The notes below the pieces were generated by a model. That model did no database searches, was not told the origin of the DNA, and saw nothing but the letters and a program-made list of their open reading frames with translations. A DNA stretch of 64,000 nucleotides from Lasiosphaeris hirsuta (taxonomy: Eukaryota; Ascomycota; Sordariomycetes; Sordariales; Lasiosphaeriaceae), in contig JAUKUA010000004.1 in assembly GCA_030549175.1 (NCBI GenBank), positions 3,596,001 through 3,660,000 of the forward strand, written 5' to 3'. The position numbers and the translations under genes were made by a program. Of the stretch, positions 46,190-59,460 are shown in pieces. The number at the start of each line of letters is the position of its first letter. The stretch's first letter is position 1.

Positions 46190-49100
46190 ATGTCGTCGCG
46201 CAACGCCCCGGCGGCCACGCCTGGGCCATCAAGGCCACCGAATTGGCCGTCGCACCTGCATCAATTCGGCAGGACCAGCCTCGATAGGTCCCTAGAGCAA
46301 CAGCCGCCGTCTCCCGACGCCGTTTCGAGCCACAGCAACTCGACCATTCGTGAACACCCCTCGTCGGTGAGGTCGCGCGTCGAGCGACGATGGACCGTCA
46401 CCGTCAACGAGTCGTTCGCCCGCGACGAGGTTCTCCTCAACCTCGACCTGATCGGTGACGACGTCAAGCCTGGTAGCCTGGTGGCCATTGACGTGGTCAA
46501 GACCGAGGCAGAGAAGCAGTCGCAGGCCGCTCACCACAAGCAACACCCCCACGACCGCAGCAGAGATGCCATCTCCTGTGGCGCTACCAAAGCCTCCGAG
46601 GGCGAGAAGCGCTACATCTGCGTCGCCAAGGACATGCCCAAGGAGCTCAAAACTCGCCATCCTAATGTCGAGGTCTATGTCGCCAAGCATATAGCAGATG
46701 TCTTCGGCATGCGAAGGGGCACCCAAGTTACCCTTACACCTATTGATTTGAACACCCCCGCTATTGAGGCCTCGCATGTCGAGCTTAGCTTCAAGGACCA
46801 GTACCTGTCTCGGGCTGACATGTGGAGGCTGGCTGTCAGGGAACTATCCGAAAGGACCGTGTACAAGGGCCAGTTCGTCTTGTTCCTGGGCACCATAAGG
46901 GCGCAGGTTACGACTGTCTATGTTGACGGGCGCAAGGTCCAGTCGGCCTTCTTTGGCAGCGACACCAAGCCCATCTTCCGTAGCGAATCTGCCCGCTATG
47001 TTCTTTTTATCCAGATGGCCCACGAGATGTGGGATTTTGATTCTGACGGGTCGGGCGAAATCATTTTCAACAAGGTTGTTAATGGGTTTCTGCCCGCCCT
47101 TTTCAAGAAGTGGGCGGCTCTCAAGGTGAAACATCTGGTAACCATTGTGCTGTTTGCCCGCGTTGAGTATGATATGGGCATATCAGCCGAGCTTGCCAAC
47201 ACGGCGGCTCACAACGACTACTTTACTGGCATTCAGCCCTCGGGAGACCGTCGCCCATATAAGGATTTTTATCGTGTTGTCGTCAGTGAGATGGCCAGCG
47301 GTGAGTGGACCAAAATCCTCTACCAGCTAAAGCGCGAGTTCAATTACTTTCGCAAGGCCATCAGCACACATCATCTAAAGGCTATGAGCCCGTTGTTCTC
47401 AACTTCGGAGGATCCTCCCGATACTGCAACTTCGCTGAATAGGATTAAGGCCGAGGCTTCGAAGGCAATCTACGGGAACTTTCTCGAGGCTATCAACATG
47501 GCCTCGTCACTGTTCGCCCACGACTACGTTGACCGGGATCTCATGCGGACCGGCATCTCCGTGGCTGTAATTAGTCCCAGCCCTGGAGTGTTTGAAGTTG
47601 AATACGAGTCTCTGCGCAGAACAACTGAGGCGCTGGTGGGCACCGGAATCGGCATTGATCTGATTTGTGTCCCTAAGATACCGCTGCATTCTGTGCCCTT
47701 ATTCCGATACCGCAACCCCCAGTATTTCGCCCACTCGCAGCGCAAAGGGAAAGCAATCATCAGCCGCGGGAACACCCCCAAGCAAGGTGCTTCGATATTT
47801 GGAAGCTACTCGAGCATATCTGGCTCATTCTCCCCAGGTAAAGGGGTTAGTATCGTGGTTCGAGGCGACACTTCTAACCCCATTCCCGCCCGGGATGAAT
47901 GGTGTTTTGCATTGCCTCAATGGCTCCATGTTTCGTACTGGACAGGCCACTCTGGTGAGACTTTGTCGTATCAAGGCATCGCTCTGTCTGTATCAGGCGG
48001 TTTGCAGATCAAAACAGGAGAAGAGTTCCCAATACGATGCCGCATGTACGACCTTCAGATGCGAAGCGTCATGGAAACCAACGAGATTGAGACCAAACCG
48101 CTCCACCTGGACCCCCTCTACCCTCAGCGGGCTATACAGACAAGCCGCATTCCGAATCCAAAACTTGGCCTTGATGGGAGTGTATACATTGAGAACTTGA
48201 AGGTGCCGGAGACGCTTTTCGATCACGTTTGGGGCTTCAACAAGTTTGCCCCCGATAAGAACAGCGGGCGAGGCGACAGGTCGCTTTGGAAGCAGCTACA
48301 AGACTACGATGACTCGAGGGCGCGGTTGCCGACATCGCGACGGGCCCCAGTCCACCTTAGGTATGGTCGGGACCACGACGATGCTTCTAGGCGGCAGCTC
48401 TTGGAGGACACGGGTCTCCTCGGTACGTCGTACACGGAGCGAAGAGCATCTGGCACGCAGCCAGTGCTGTCCAGCCTTTCGTCAGAATATAACCCAAGCA
48501 ACGATAGACTACAAGTTCCCGGGATTAGGGTCAAGGCTATGGACTACGGCGAACCGCAGTCAAGGCTATCATCACCAACCAAACCCCCCAAAATAATGCG
48601 GCAGATCAGTCTTGGGAACCGAGGCTTCGGCATTGCTGCTCCAAAGGCGGCCACAGCTGCGCTGAGCGTAGAGAGCGCGACTGCTTCCAAAACGCCGGCA
48701 TCTACCTCACGGCCCCAGGTCTCGAGGATGACACCGATCAAAACGAACCAACGACCCGATTCACCTCAGCGAGTGGCCTCTGAGACGCCGACTTTTTCTA
48801 CGGGGCGCGTTTCCCCCCTTTCCTTTGCCCAAGGGAATCACAATCAGCAACTCCCGCCCAATACGCCAACAAGGCCGATTGTGATCAAAAGCCAGCAGCA
48901 ACTGCTAGATGAAGCTTCGGAGAGTTTTTCTTCGGGATCTATGCTGTCGTCAACGCTTCGTGCAGACCGCATTGGCAGCAACCTCGATTTGCAATACTCG
49001 AATGCTATCAGGGCGGAGGATGCAAAGAAGGTTTACAACTCCAAGCTCCTTGCCGGGGCGCTGCCAGAGCTGCCGTCGACTCTTTCCCCCAAAACGGCCA

Positions 49101-52100
49101 TGTCGCCTTGGCTGACACTTCTCAATCCGTCAAATCCCGCGGCCAATGATGTTAACATCACAACTCTTTTCAGCCGCTGGCAACATGTCTTCCCGAGACC
49201 GTCAGAAATGGAGGTCATGAAATGGAAGTCACTTTGCTCCCCCGCCGCCGTCCCCCTCACAACAGAATACTTCCCGAGTAAAACGGCATTCGAGTCTGAG
49301 TATCAACGGCAGCCTTACAACGTATCGCAGAATGTTGACGATGAGTTGACCGAGGAACCTAAATCGCGCGATGAACTTCTGCGGGAGCTCATCAGCTTGA
49401 GATTTTCGCAGGGGTTCCAGATCGTTGTTGGCCCAGCCGTCGCGAGGGCCTTTGGTCAAAAGCAGCTCAAGATTGCGGACGTTTTCTCTCGCGACAGAAC
49501 GTTGGAGGACGGAACCAGCGTGTTCATGTCTGTTGGCAATACCATCCATCAGCTCTCGTGTGTCAACGGTAGTGAAGTGGAGGTCAACATTTTTGTACGG
49601 AAGCCCATGGAGTCGTTTCAACAGTACTACGACATCCACCCGATGTACAAGCCGGCGATTCGTACGCTGCTAGATAATGGCTACGAGACAGGTGAATTCG
49701 ACCTAGTTTCGCCGAAGCCTGAGAGAAACTGGAACTACATCGACTCATTCGTCGCAGGACACAACGCCGACTTGTCAGAGCAACTACGCTTTTGGCGAGC
49801 AAGATTTGTTTTGATACCCATGACTGGCAGACATCCGTCTTTTCCAAGGGTTCACACTGGCGATAGCGAAGAGGAGATCCGTATCGAAGGTATTCGGAAA
49901 CTTGCTCAAACATGGCAAAAGTTCCGCTACGTCCCGCCAAATGAGCGGCGATATCAAAATCTGAGGTTGCAGCGCAAGAAAGACATGAACCCACTAGATA
50001 TTATCTATAAAACCGACGATCCTTCTGTGGTGATAGCCGCGGAACTTGAGACCCTGCCACTCCTCGAAGGCCTCGAGGGCGGGAACCGTAGAGGACAGCT
50101 TGTGCGGAGCAGAGAGCAGTTTCAAAAGAAGAATTTCAGCTTAACTGCATTAGCAGAAGCCATTCAACAACCAGTCGAGAACGGAGGGGTCCGGATGCAG
50201 AACCGCAGATGGCATCTTCGCCTTCACTACAATTGTTTCATAGGTTCGGACATGACCAGCTGGCTCCTTGAGAATTTTGAGGACCTAGAGGACCGAGAGG
50301 AGGCACAAGCCCTGGGCAAGCGGCTGATGGTCACCGATGAAGATAGACACAGGGATAAAGATGGGAACAGGGAGACCAGGAAAGAAAGTACCGGCCTTTT
50401 TGTGCACGTGGAGAGACGTCATGCGTTCCGAGATGGTCAGTACTTTTACCAGATTACCGGGGAGCATGCGAAACCACACCCTCCTACTTGGTTCAACTCG
50501 AGGCGCATTCAGATGTCGGTTCCTTCGACGCCGCTGTCGGAGCACATGCCACGAGACTCCCCACGAACAGGGCGCTCACGACCAGCATCAATCCACGAGG
50601 AAAGCTCGCCGGCTTCGGGTACCACAACGCCGACAGCCTCCGTCACGAACACCAAGAAGCCCAAAGTCGTACTAAGTAAAGTTATCAAGTATGACGTGGA
50701 CCACCGAAAGCGGTCGTACAGACCCGAGATCGTGGAATTGCACTACGACAGATTGCACAACCCCGATAACTGTTACCACATTCGCGTCGACTGGATGAAT
50801 GTGACGGCTAAGCTGATCGAGGATGCCGTTGAGAATTGGGCGCGCGAGGCTGCGCCCTACGGGCTGCGGCTCGTTGAAGTGCCAATCGCTGAAGCGTGTG
50901 CTATCACGGACATCAATCCGTTCCGGCGCCCGTATGTGATTCGGCTGGCGGTGCCGCCGCCAAACCAGCAGCCAGTGACGTACTACGACCCTCACACATT
51001 TGCGCCGCAGGTGCAGCCCGGGCGGCACTTTTACCAAAGGGCGATTTTGCGCAAATTCGACTATGTGCTCGACGTCGAGGCAGCGATCAACTTTCCGCCC
51101 GATGTCGACGTGACGTACTCATGGGGCAAACCCGATTTCAGGTTCACGCAGTATATACACCGCACGGGCGTCGTACTGGCCGAGATCACAGACGAGGGGG
51201 ATATTCTGCTCCTGGCGAACAGGCTCTATAGCAACCGAGCCGCGACGGCACGGGAGAGGGAGGTGCAAAAGGAGCTGCGGAGCACTAATGAACAGTATCC
51301 ACACCCGCCACCGCAGCCGTCATCGTCGATGGACCGTGGCCCGAGCCAAGGGCAGGGCTTAGGCCGCATTGTGACAAATCCTTATGGGCCGTATGGCATC
51401 ACTGAACCCACACCTATCTCATCGCCGTCATTCAAACCGGCATTCCTATCACCCGTGGTGCGTGCCAGCTCTGTTAGTCAAGGCCAAGGCCCAGGTCCGG
51501 CAGTATCCCCTTATGCCACAACCCCCGGCGGCGGCCCGGACGGCGGCGGAGGGGGCGGTTTTGGCACGCCGGGACAGCTGAAGCCGGGTGGTCCTGGGCT
51601 CGGTGGTGTCGTTCTCAACACGCTGGAACCGGAGGTAATCAAGGACGAGCTCGAGTCTTTCTGCCTCGACGGTCCGGCGCTCGACGCGTTTTACAAAGAG
51701 CAGCAGCAACTACAGCAGCAGACGCGTCTCGTGGTCGGGACGGCCCCGCCTCCAGCTTCGGCTTCGGTATTAACGTTGGTACCGCCGTCGGCCGGGACAA
51801 CGCCCGGCGTAACCCCTGGCGTAACACCCGGCTTTGTGGGACTTTCAGGACCACCTGGCGGCGTCCCGGAGACGAACATACCTACCTTGGGGCTGCCGCC
51901 GGCGGTATTGACCACTCATACGGGTTTACCGACGCTTACGGGAATAACACCTGCGGGGTCGAGCGGGTGGGCCGAGGGTGGAGGCAGCTCGAGTTTTACG
52001 CCCCGGGTCAGTAGTCCTGCGATGGCACATGCATCGCATATGTTTGGGAGAAGAGGGAGTGTGCAGGATGGGATGTTGGGGATGAGGGGGCTTGGAGGGG

Positions 52101-52135
52101 ATAGGAGCGAGAGGGAGAGGGAAAGGGACAGGTGA
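46190..52135 (+). CDS. iml1: IML1 (DEPDC5 homologue), SEACIT/GATOR1 subunit
   Basis: Vacuolar-membrane-associated subunit of the SEACIT (GATOR1) complex, the GTPase-activating complex for Gtr1 that switches off TORC1 on amino-acid loss. One uninterrupted frame; the first ATG at 46190 gives 1981 aa (the preceding in-frame TTG is not a start). N-terminal IML1 domain at about residues 65-420 ([74 protein letters not shown]). DEP domain at about 1310-1425 ([18 protein letters not shown] then [17 protein letters not shown], ending GQYFYQITG). Conserved C-terminal domain at about 1500-1700 ([35 protein letters not shown]). Pro/Gly/Thr low complexity fills the last 250 residues, including GVTPGVTPG repeats. 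Domain order and length match fungal IML1 proteins. Confidence 0.95.
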   Translation: MSSRNAPAATPGPSRPPNWPSHLHQFGRTSLDRSLEQQPPSPDAVSSHSNSTIREHPSSVRSRVERRWTVTVNESFARDEVLLNLDLIGDDVKPGSLVAIDVVKTEAEKQSQAAHHKQHPHDRSRDAISCGATKASEGEKRYICVAKDMPKELKTRHPNVEVYVAKHIADVFGMRRGTQVTLTPIDLNTPAIEASHVELSFKDQYLSRADMWRLAVRELSERTVYKGQFVLFLGTIRAQVTTVYVDGRKVQSAFFGSDTKPIFRSESARYVLFIQMAHEMWDFDSDGSGEIIFNKVVNGFLPALFKKWAALKVKHLVTIVLFARVEYDMGISAELANTAAHNDYFTGIQPSGDRRPYKDFYRVVVSEMASGEWTKILYQLKREFNYFRKAISTHHLKAMSPLFSTSEDPPDTATSLNRIKAEASKAIYGNFLEAINMASSLFAHDYVDRDLMRTGISVAVISPSPGVFEVEYESLRRTTEALVGTGIGIDLICVPKIPLHSVPLFRYRNPQYFAHSQRKGKAIISRGNTPKQGASIFGSYSSISGSFSPGKGVSIVVRGDTSNPIPARDEWCFALPQWLHVSYWTGHSGETLSYQGIALSVSGGLQIKTGEEFPIRCRMYDLQMRSVMETNEIETKPLHLDPLYPQRAIQTSRIPNPKLGLDGSVYIENLKVPETLFDHVWGFNKFAPDKNSGRGDRSLWKQLQDYDDSRARLPTSRRAPVHLRYGRDHDDASRRQLLEDTGLLGTSYTERRASGTQPVLSSLSSEYNPSNDRLQVPGIRVKAMDYGEPQSRLSSPTKPPKIMRQISLGNRGFGIAAPKAATAALSVESATASKTPASTSRPQVSRMTPIKTNQRPDSPQRVASETPTFSTGRVSPLSFAQGNHNQQLPPNTPTRPIVIKSQQQLLDEASESFSSGSMLSSTLRADRIGSNLDLQYSNAIRAEDAKKVYNSKLLAGALPELPSTLSPKTAMSPWLTLLNPSNPAANDVNITTLFSRWQHVFPRPSEMEVMKWKSLCSPAAVPLTTEYFPSKTAFESEYQRQPYNVSQNVDDELTEEPKSRDELLRELISLRFSQGFQIVVGPAVARAFGQKQLKIADVFSRDRTLEDGTSVFMSVGNTIHQLSCVNGSEVEVNIFVRKPMESFQQYYDIHPMYKPAIRTLLDNGYETGEFDLVSPKPERNWNYIDSFVAGHNADLSEQLRFWRARFVLIPMTGRHPSFPRVHTGDSEEEIRIEGIRKLAQTWQKFRYVPPNERRYQNLRLQRKKDMNPLDIIYKTDDPSVVIAAELETLPLLEGLEGGNRRGQLVRSREQFQKKNFSLTALAEAIQQPVENGGVRMQNRRWHLRLHYNCFIGSDMTSWLLENFEDLEDREEAQALGKRLMVTDEDRHRDKDGNRETRKESTGLFVHVERRHAFRDGQYFYQITGEHAKPHPPTWFNSRRIQMSVPSTPLSEHMPRDSPRTGRSRPASIHEESSPASGTTTPTASVTNTKKPKVVLSKVIKYDVDHRKRSYRPEIVELHYDRLHNPDNCYHIRVDWMNVTAKLIEDAVENWAREAAPYGLRLVEVPIAEACAITDINPFRRPYVIRLAVPPPNQQPVTYYDPHTFAPQVQPGRHFYQRAILRKFDYVLDVEAAINFPPDVDVTYSWGKPDFRFTQYIHRTGVVLAEITDEGDILLLANRLYSNRAATAREREVQKELRSTNEQYPHPPPQPSSSMDRGPSQGQGLGRIVTNPYGPYGITEPTPISSPSFKPAFLSPVVRASSVSQGQGPGPAVSPYATTPGGGPDGGGGGGFGTPGQLKPGGPGLGGVVLNTLEPEVIKDELESFCLDGPALDAFYKEQQQLQQQTRLVVGTAPPPASASVLTLVPPSAGTTPGVTPGVTPGFVGLSGPPGGVPETNIPTLGLPPAVLTTHTGLPTLTGITPAGSSGWAEGGGSSSFTPRVSSPAMAHASHMFGRRGSVQDGMLGMRGLGGDRSERERERDR
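51799..51836 (+). repeat. iml1: 12-bp coding repeat in the IML1 tail
   Basis: Three imperfect copies of a 12-bp unit (CCCGGCGTAACC type) encode [11 protein letters not shown]. It lies in the disordered C-terminal region and is a likely length-variable spot. Confidence 0.75.
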
Positions 52136-54075
52136 TGGGAGGTACGTGATTGTACGTTTTGGTTTCCTGTGTCTACAAGCATGTAAATATATATATCAAT
52201 GGTTTAGATTTGACCAAGTCGAGGGTTAAAGGCTGTATTGTATGTTGATGACTTGGTTTCCACTCTGATGGCCAATTGGAGTCTTTTGAAGCATTCAACA
52301 GCCACAATCATCCTATTTGCCGCCCCGCTTGGGTCGTGAGGAGATGCCAAGTGGGTTTATCTAGAGACGCCGTTTCAGGCTTGGCGGGGTGACGTCGCAT
52401 CGGATGGGGTGACGGAGGCCTCCATGTACCTGCGAGATTCGATTGGCGGTGTTTGGACAAGCTCGGCAAGCTAAGCTAAGCAAGCCGTGCAAGCTAAGGT
52501 AAACCTGCTTGATTCGGGTTCTGGAGACCACTGTGACGGCACTGTGCATGCGGCCAGTCCTGCCATAGACAAAGGGCGTAGTTTGTCATATTGAGTGAGG
52601 TATTGCGAAACAAGCATTATGGCTGAGGCAGAAGCATTCTCGGCGCTCCTGGGCATTCTTGGCGAAAGCTTATCACTGATTACCCCAGATGAATAGCTTG
52701 GCGCATCACCACATCTCGTGGACCTCGCCGCGAGACACGTAGCAACGTATGAGGCCTGGAGATACTGTGCGGCGTAAGTGCGCGTTACCGCAGCGTATAT
52801 TCGCGTGGAGACGTCCTCTCGCCCAGATCTGTCAGCAAGCTCGGTATGATGAGATCTCGTGATTGCTGCGGTGCTCGAGAGCGACGTATGCACAGGTATC
52901 TCATGCAGCACCGTTGAATCACTCGCTAGTTTGTTATTCAGAGGCTGGATTGTGTGTTGCTGTTGGCCAACAGGGTGATCCGGGAGGTAGGTTTGTTTTG
53001 GGATAGGACCGACTGGGGACCCGGCCGTGCGGATTGAACGATCCTGGCAAGCTAGGTGGCCGCATAGGTAGAAACTTTTTCCATCCACCCTGACCTTACC
53101 TTACTTGCCTATCTACCTTATTCTTATTATCTGCCTCGCTTCCTTGATTGCCATTCAACTGCGCGGTCCCAAGGACAAACAATAAGTGGCTGCGGTCGCA
53201 ACCACAAAGCCAGTGTCGTGCTCATTATCATTACCCTCTCTTCGCTTTATTCCCATCTGAAAAGACCCTACCAACGGTCACGGCCAGATCTATCTATCTA
53301 TTCACCAGCGGCCGCGCGCTCCGACTCTTTGCTCCAGCCCCGGGAAATTATTCTCACACTTATAAGAAATAATAAAGGTCCCACTGTCCTTCCCACTTAC
53401 CTTGGGACTCAGCCTAAGCTCGCTGCTATTAGCTTTTTTTTGAGGGCTTTTTTTTTCTTCCACACCGCGACTGTTCAAACTACCCACTTTGGCCCAACGT
53501 CACTCAGTACAAGGAAACCGAAGGGACTGACTGGTGACGCCACCAATGCTCATCCACGTCGCAGTCGCACGCGCCTTCTTTCTCCAAAACCGACCATTTA
53601 TTGGCGCTTGGTACTCCCACCTCGTACATACTACTTCCTCTCCCGGACTTGTTGCCGAACGCCCAAACTAAAAACCGCACATCGTCTCCGCCATCGACAG
53701 CGCCTCTGCGTAATCCGAGTAATTCGAGGCGGCGCCCACTCGGTCACTCCGCTTCGACGTATTTTAAGTTTCGCGGCCCATTTCCCACAATGTCCTGTAA
53801 GATCCCCCAATGCGCCCAATCTGGCCAAGGCCGCCATGCCTCATTGTAATCCACTCACTTAGTTGCTTTCTTCGACGTGGCCCATCTGTCCCTTTGTCCC
53901 CTGTCTTCAATGGATATACCCCCTCGCCGGCGGATCGGACTGGTCATATCTCATTTGCTGCTCGATGAGAGCAAAGACCTTCCATTGCTCATGAGCTCTC
54001 ACAGCGCGCATTAGATTTGCCATGGCTTCAGCCCAGGAAACCTTCCCATTGACATGAACACACCCTTCTAATACA
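52136..54075. other. Intergenic region upstream of the Ca2+/H+ exchanger gene
   Basis: About 1.9 kb between the IML1 stop and the exchanger start, both on plus. AT-rich 3' UTR-like DNA (TATATATAT near 52185) is followed by a short repeat of AAGCTAAG/CAAGC at 52460-52497, then pyrimidine-rich promoter-like DNA from about 53.2 kb. A 205-codon open frame on minus (53088-52471) lacks an ATG start and resembles no family I know. Confidence 0.45.
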
Positions 54076-55976
54076 ATGCCCTCTACAGTCAACAATGCCC
54101 AGATAAAGCGTGCGGCGCATTCCGCAATCCGCAGCGAGTCCAAGGACTCGAACTGGAAGAACTTCTTCCGCCACACCTTCAGGGGAACACCGCCGCCAGA
54201 ACTATGGAACGACCCCCGTCATCTTGAGGCCCAGGATAGCTTCGTCCCCCACCAAAGCGAGTCGCCTGCTCGCTACTCGCCTAATGGTCTTGACAGGGAC
54301 CACCCGGCAACCGAAGATGGAGAAACTCCCAGCTCTGGCCATGATTCGGGGGACAGCCACCCAAGTAACGGAAATGCCTTGGGAGGCTCGCAGCTGTCAG
54401 GTACCGATGCCCGGGACCAGCTGCGTAGGAGGGCGACCGGCAAGGACAAGGAACCGTCATCAAGACCCGGGACTGAGACGGCGACGGACGACAAGAAGCA
54501 GAGGAAGCAACGGACCTTCTTCAAGCACATCGAGCCCAAGGAGCCCTTCACCGTCCGCAACCAGATCCAGCGGACAATCTTCAACTCGTACATTAATGTC
54601 CTGCTGGTAGCGGCTCCAGTGGGAATCGCCCTCAACTATGTCCCGTCTGTCAGCCGCGTCGTCGTCTTCATCGTCAATTTCATTGCGATTGTCCCTCTCG
54701 CAGCCATGCTGAGCTTTGCTACCGAGGAAATTGCGTTGCGAACGGGCGAGACACTTGGTGGACTGTTGAACGCCACATTCGGGTATGTGCTTCCCGAGAG
54801 CTATCGAGACAGGGATACTGACTTGTTGGTGTAGAAACGCCGTCGAGCTCATCATTGCTATCATCGCGCTAGTCCACAAGGAGGTTGTAATTGTCCAGAC
54901 GTCTTTGATTGGGAGTATCTTGTCCAACCTTCTCTTGGTTATGGGCATGTGCTTCTTCTTTGGCGGTCTGAGGAGACAAGAGCAATACTTCAACACGACT
55001 GTTGCGCAGACCGCGGCCAGTTTGCTGGCCCTAGCTGTTGCTGGTGTCATTGTCCCCACGGTGTTTGATATAGCAAGTCCTGCGCCAAAGTCAGACGTTG
55101 CCAAACTCTCCCGCGGAACTTCGCTTATCCTTCTCTTCGTATATGGAGGTTACCTTCTGTTCCAGCTCAAGACCCATTCGGCTGTCTTTGCTGAAGAGAG
55201 CCAGAAGGTTGAAGCAAAGCCCTTCCGGCGGTCTTTCAAAGGCAGCAACCTCAAGGAAGGCGCTATCGCACAAGGATTTGTTCAATCGGCCGGCATCATG
55301 GGAGGACATGCCCTCAACTCTGGGGAAACCGATACCGAGAAGCTCCGGCATCTGCTGACCACCCCGCCAAAGAAAGCCGAGGCTGAAGACGAAGAAGAAG
55401 AAGAAGAGGAGGGCGAAGAGCCCCAGCTCCACTTTATCGTCGCTGTCGCCACACTTGCCATAGCTACAATCATCATCGCCTTCTGCGCCGAGTACATGGT
55501 CGACGGCATCAGCGCCGTCACGGCAGGCGGTACTATCAGCGCCGAGTTCGTCGGTCTCATCCTGCTCCCCATTGTCGGCAACGCCGCCGAGCACGCTACT
55601 GCTGTCACCGTCGCTATAAAGGACAAGATGGACCTGGCCATTGGCGTCGCCGTCGGTTCGAGCATGCAGGTCGCCCTGTTCATCATCCCCTTGCTTGTTA
55701 TTATCGGCTGGGGAATGGGCATGGACGAGATGAACCTCAGCTTTGATCCCTTCCAGGTCGCGGTGCTGTTTGTTGCTGTGCTACTCGTCAACTATCTCAT
55801 TGCCGACGGGAAATCGCACTGGCTGGAAGGCATGCTGCTTATATGTTTGTATGCCATCATTGCCGTGTGCTCATGGTGTAAGTCTCCAAGATCCGAAAGC
55901 TATTGCTAGGTTTGTGCTAATAATGAATTTAGGGTATCCGACACAAGGAGGAGAGGGCGAAGCCGCCGGGGCTTGA
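54076..55976 (+). CDS. Vacuolar Ca2+/H+ exchanger, CAX/VCX1 family
   Basis: Proton-driven exchanger that moves cytosolic calcium into the vacuole. Exons 54076-54782, 54835-55877 and 55933-55976 join to 597 aa. A long hydrophilic N-terminus (about 165 residues, possibly autoinhibitory as in plant CAX) precedes eleven or so helices. Both alpha-repeat cation motifs are present: LLNATFGNAVELIIAI across the first intron and GNAAEHATAVTVAIKDK followed by MDLAIGVAVGSSMQ. The Glu of NAVEL and of NAAEH are the ion-binding residues known for the family. An acidic loop (EDEEEEEEEGEE) splits the two halves, as usual. The last tiny exon replaces an in-frame readthrough end with the family-like CSWWYPTQGG; a GCTAATAAT branch site supports it. 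Convergent with DBP10. Confidence 0.93.
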
Positions 55977-56611
55977 GGCTCCGTTCAACCACCCGGCATT
56001 CGTATTTTATTGTATATTGTTGTAATTACACGCGCCCTTGCATATGGCACTCCTACTGCCACCACCATGACATTCCCTTATCGGAAGAGCTGAGTAGGAT
56101 CGGGGTTAGCAAAATCAGCTCTTGAGTCGGCGCCGGGCGCTTGGGCGGGTTAATCAGATACCTTAGCTTGCCCATAGACGGATGACAAATCTTTATGTTT
56201 TCTTTTGTGTTTATCCCTTGGGAGTAGAGGGAGAAGAGGCGGTTGTTTCTTAGGGGCTGCGCAACATTCTATTCTGCACGATAAAAGCGTGGGAGTATGT
56301 ACATACACACGGGCCATGCCCAACACTGGTTGATTTTGGAGTTCTACAGAGTGGAATAATAGACATGTGCAGTGAATGCTGAATTCAGATGTGGCCCCTA
56401 AAACCTCTGTTACTTTTGTCACGGCGTATTTGCGGACTAATGTGGCGGGCTAACCTAGCAACACTGGTGTATTTACGGTAGGAAGCTGCATCTTCACGTT
56501 TTCATCATAATTATCGAGTAGATCATATTTATTTGCATTGGGTATCTCCCAAACGGCCCAAATACAACTCGACAACGGCCCCACGCCACCACACGACAGG
56601 CATACCCCCGC
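55977..56611. other. Convergent 3' intergenic region
   Basis: About 635 bp between the stop codons of the exchanger and DBP10. No gene. On the minus strand AATAAA at 56533-56528 lies about 80 nt after the DBP10 stop and may serve as its poly(A) signal. Confidence 0.45.
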
Positions 56612-59460
56612 TCACCTCTTGCCACCCCTCTTCGAAGAAGATGGCATGCGCGCATTCTTGAGCCTCTTTTGCTCCTTGATCTCGCGGGCCTTGCGGATGT
56701 CGGTCGCGCCCTTGAGCTCGCGCGTGCTGCCCTCGCCGTCCTTGTACTTGCCGACGCGGTTCTCCTTGGCCTCGGCCACACGCTTCTTGCGCACCTCGTA
56801 GTCGTCGCGGTACTTGTCGGCGTCCTTAGGCGCCTTCTCCATGTTGTGCTTGTAGCGCACGCCGCCGGCAGCCGCGCCGCCGACGGCGTTGCCGTGGCCA
56901 TGGCCGGCCTTTTCGAACTCGCCCACGCGCGGCGCGCCGCCCACGCGGTTGGCGCGGCGCCACCGGTCGAAGCGGCCGCTCTGGAAGCTGGCGGCGATCT
57001 TGACGCCCGACTCGCCGCGGATCATTTTGGCGCCGCGCGAGCCGTCCTCGTCGTTGGCGCGCTCGACGTACTTGCTCTGCTTCTTGTCCCATCGCATCTT
57101 GGACCGCGCGGGTGCGCCAAACGACTTGGCCGTGTCGTCGTTGGTCAGGTCCATGGCGACGTCGCGCGCCGCTGACAGGAAGTTGACCGTTTGCGAGCCC
57201 GAGTGCACGCCGTAGGCGCGCTCCTCGGCCGCGTTGGTGGCGCGGGGAGTGTAGGATACGAAGAACTCGGGGTCCTCGAACGAGGTCTGGCCCTTCTTAG
57301 AGAGGGCATTCTTAGATACTGTGACTTCGAGCTCCTCATCGGAGGAGACATCGTCCTCCCAGGCCATCTCCTCGGGCGCTTCCTGCTTGGATTCCTCGTC
57401 GTCGTCTGCCTTGATAACGGAAGGACCGCCAAAGTCATCCTCATCGGAGTTGTAGACTACGGCAGCTTCGCCATCTTCCGCCGCGGCTGGCTTCCTTGGC
57501 TTCATCTTCGTCCTCATGGAACGCACAACTTCGGCGGCCTTATTCCTGGTCGACTTGCCAGCCGGTCCTAGTTCAAAGACTGTTTCGTTGGGCTTGAATG
57601 TGCTAATCTTGGCAAGCAAATCATCCCGAACCTCCTCAGCTTCTGCTGCATCCACTCCAAATAAGGGATGAAGTTGTCCCCAAGCTCTAGACGAGATAAT
57701 CTCCTTGGATCTCTTCGCACTGTGAGATGAGGCCGAATTCCGTGTCTTCAGGTAGAGCTTCTCGGCCTTTACCGTTACTCCGCGAAGCATTTTGATGTCT
57801 TCGTGCTCGTTGAGGACCTTGCCCACCCACTCGACGTTGGCTTCGACCTGCACTCTTTGCAGGGCACCAATCACAACATCTTGGGCCAAATTGGGCTTCT
57901 TCTCTTCCTGCCCGACCAGTAGTTTCCTTCCGAGGAACAGCTGGAGGTCAAGGACGTATGGGAGATCCCTCTCTCCAATAATGCCGTAAGCCCAACCGCG
58001 CTGCCCGGCACGGGCAGTTCTTCCGACTCTGTGGACGAAGATCTTGGGCTGAGGGGGGAAGTCGTAGTTAATAACATTTGCCAGTACAGGGATATCAATA
58101 CCACGGGCCGCCACGTCTGTCACGACAAGAATGTTGGAACGACCCCTGCGGAAGTCTTCCACCTGGAATTTTCTTGCAGTCTGGTCTAGGGAACCGTAGG
58201 CATATGACACTGCAAACCCGGCGTGCCGGAGAAGGTTGGTGATGTACTCTACGTGATGCTTTGTGGCCGTAAAAACAATGGTCGAATGCTCGGTTGGCTT
58301 CTCCCTCGGGTTTGGCCTGTCTGGGACGCGCTTCCGTTTTTTGGACTGCGTTTCTGTGTCGTCCGTGGGTGCCCCGTCTGGGGATCCCATGGGCATTTTG
58401 ATAATGTCATGGAGAATGTGTAAAAGTGCGGCCTCCTTTTCACCCCCCTTCACCGAGAAAAAGGCACACTCTAGATCAGGGGACACTTTGGTCTCAGCGT
58501 CCAGCCTCACTAGGCTTGGGTCTTGCAGACCGGCTCTGGCGAACTCGACGAGAGAAGAAGGCAGGGTCGCTGAGAACAGAAGGGTCTGCCTGGATGGGGG
58601 CAACGCGTGCAGAATCTCTGTAAGTTGTGTCGCGAAACCCATCTCGAAGAGGCGATCAGCCTCGTCAAACACGGCATACTTGACAGAGGACAAGTCGAGC
58701 GACATCTCGACCTTCAAATGCAAAAAGCGACCGGGTGTGGCGATAATGATGTCGGGGTTGCTTGCCATGAGACTGAACTGCTCCTCCAGGCTGTCACCAC
58801 CAACAAGCAGAATCGTCTTCAGGTCGGTACCCCTGCCAAACTCCTTCACAACCTTTAGCGTTTGCAGCGCTAGCTCACGCGAGGGCGAGAGGACAATGGC
58901 GCGGGCGCCAACCCTCGGGCTATGTCCCTTGAGGCGCTCGATCATGGGGATAACGAAGGCGGCCGTTTTACCGGAACCAGTCCGGGCCATGCCCACGACA
59001 TCTCTCCGCTCTAAGATCAGGGGGATCGTCTTGCGCTGAATAGGAGTAGGGATCGAGAAGCCCTTCTTGGTGATGGCTCGCATGACATTGGCGCTGAGAC
59101 CTATGAGGGAAAGGGTGGTAAGCTTGGTTTCTCGACGGCGCTGCTGGGATGCCATGCACACGCACCCATTGCCTGGAATCCGCCGCCCTTCTTTGACGCC
59201 TTGTTCTGCACGTTGGCTCCCGACCTATTGGAGGCGCGCTGGTGCGAAGCGATATAGTCGGCATCGCCATCGTCGGACGCATCATTATCGGCGATGTTCA
59301 GCAGGTTGCGGAAGTCGAGGTCGGCCGCAGGCGTCTTGGCGATCTTTGCCTTCTTCTTGGTGACGATGCTCTCGTCCTCTGGCTCGTCGGCGAAGAGGTC
59401 GCCTGCAATATCGACCTCATTCTCGGAAAACGCGGGGGAGGGCGCGCGAAATCTCGGCAT
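56612..59460 (-). CDS. dbp10: DBP10 (DDX54) DEAD-box RNA helicase, 60S ribosome biogenesis
   Basis: Nucleolar ATP-dependent RNA helicase needed for maturation of the large ribosomal subunit. Exons 59460-59166 and 59100-56612 join to 927 aa. The acidic N-terminus ends [10 protein letters not shown] and runs directly into [20 protein letters not shown], the Q-motif region. Motifs in order: ARTGSGKT (Walker A, residues 137-144), [26 protein letters not shown] (motif II), SATLP, then helicase domain 2 with [25 protein letters not shown] and [11 protein letters not shown] Dbp10-type C-terminal region follows, with acidic stretches and a basic tail ([18 protein letters not shown]). The upstream ATG at 59493 is in frame, but [14 protein letters not shown] at 59460 is the family-like start. 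All catalytic motifs are intact. Confidence 0.96.

Noticed and set aside
52471..53088. 205-codon minus-strand open frame between IML1 and the exchanger gene
   Set aside because: It opens on GTG, has no early ATG, shows no recognisable family motifs, and lies in promoter-like DNA.
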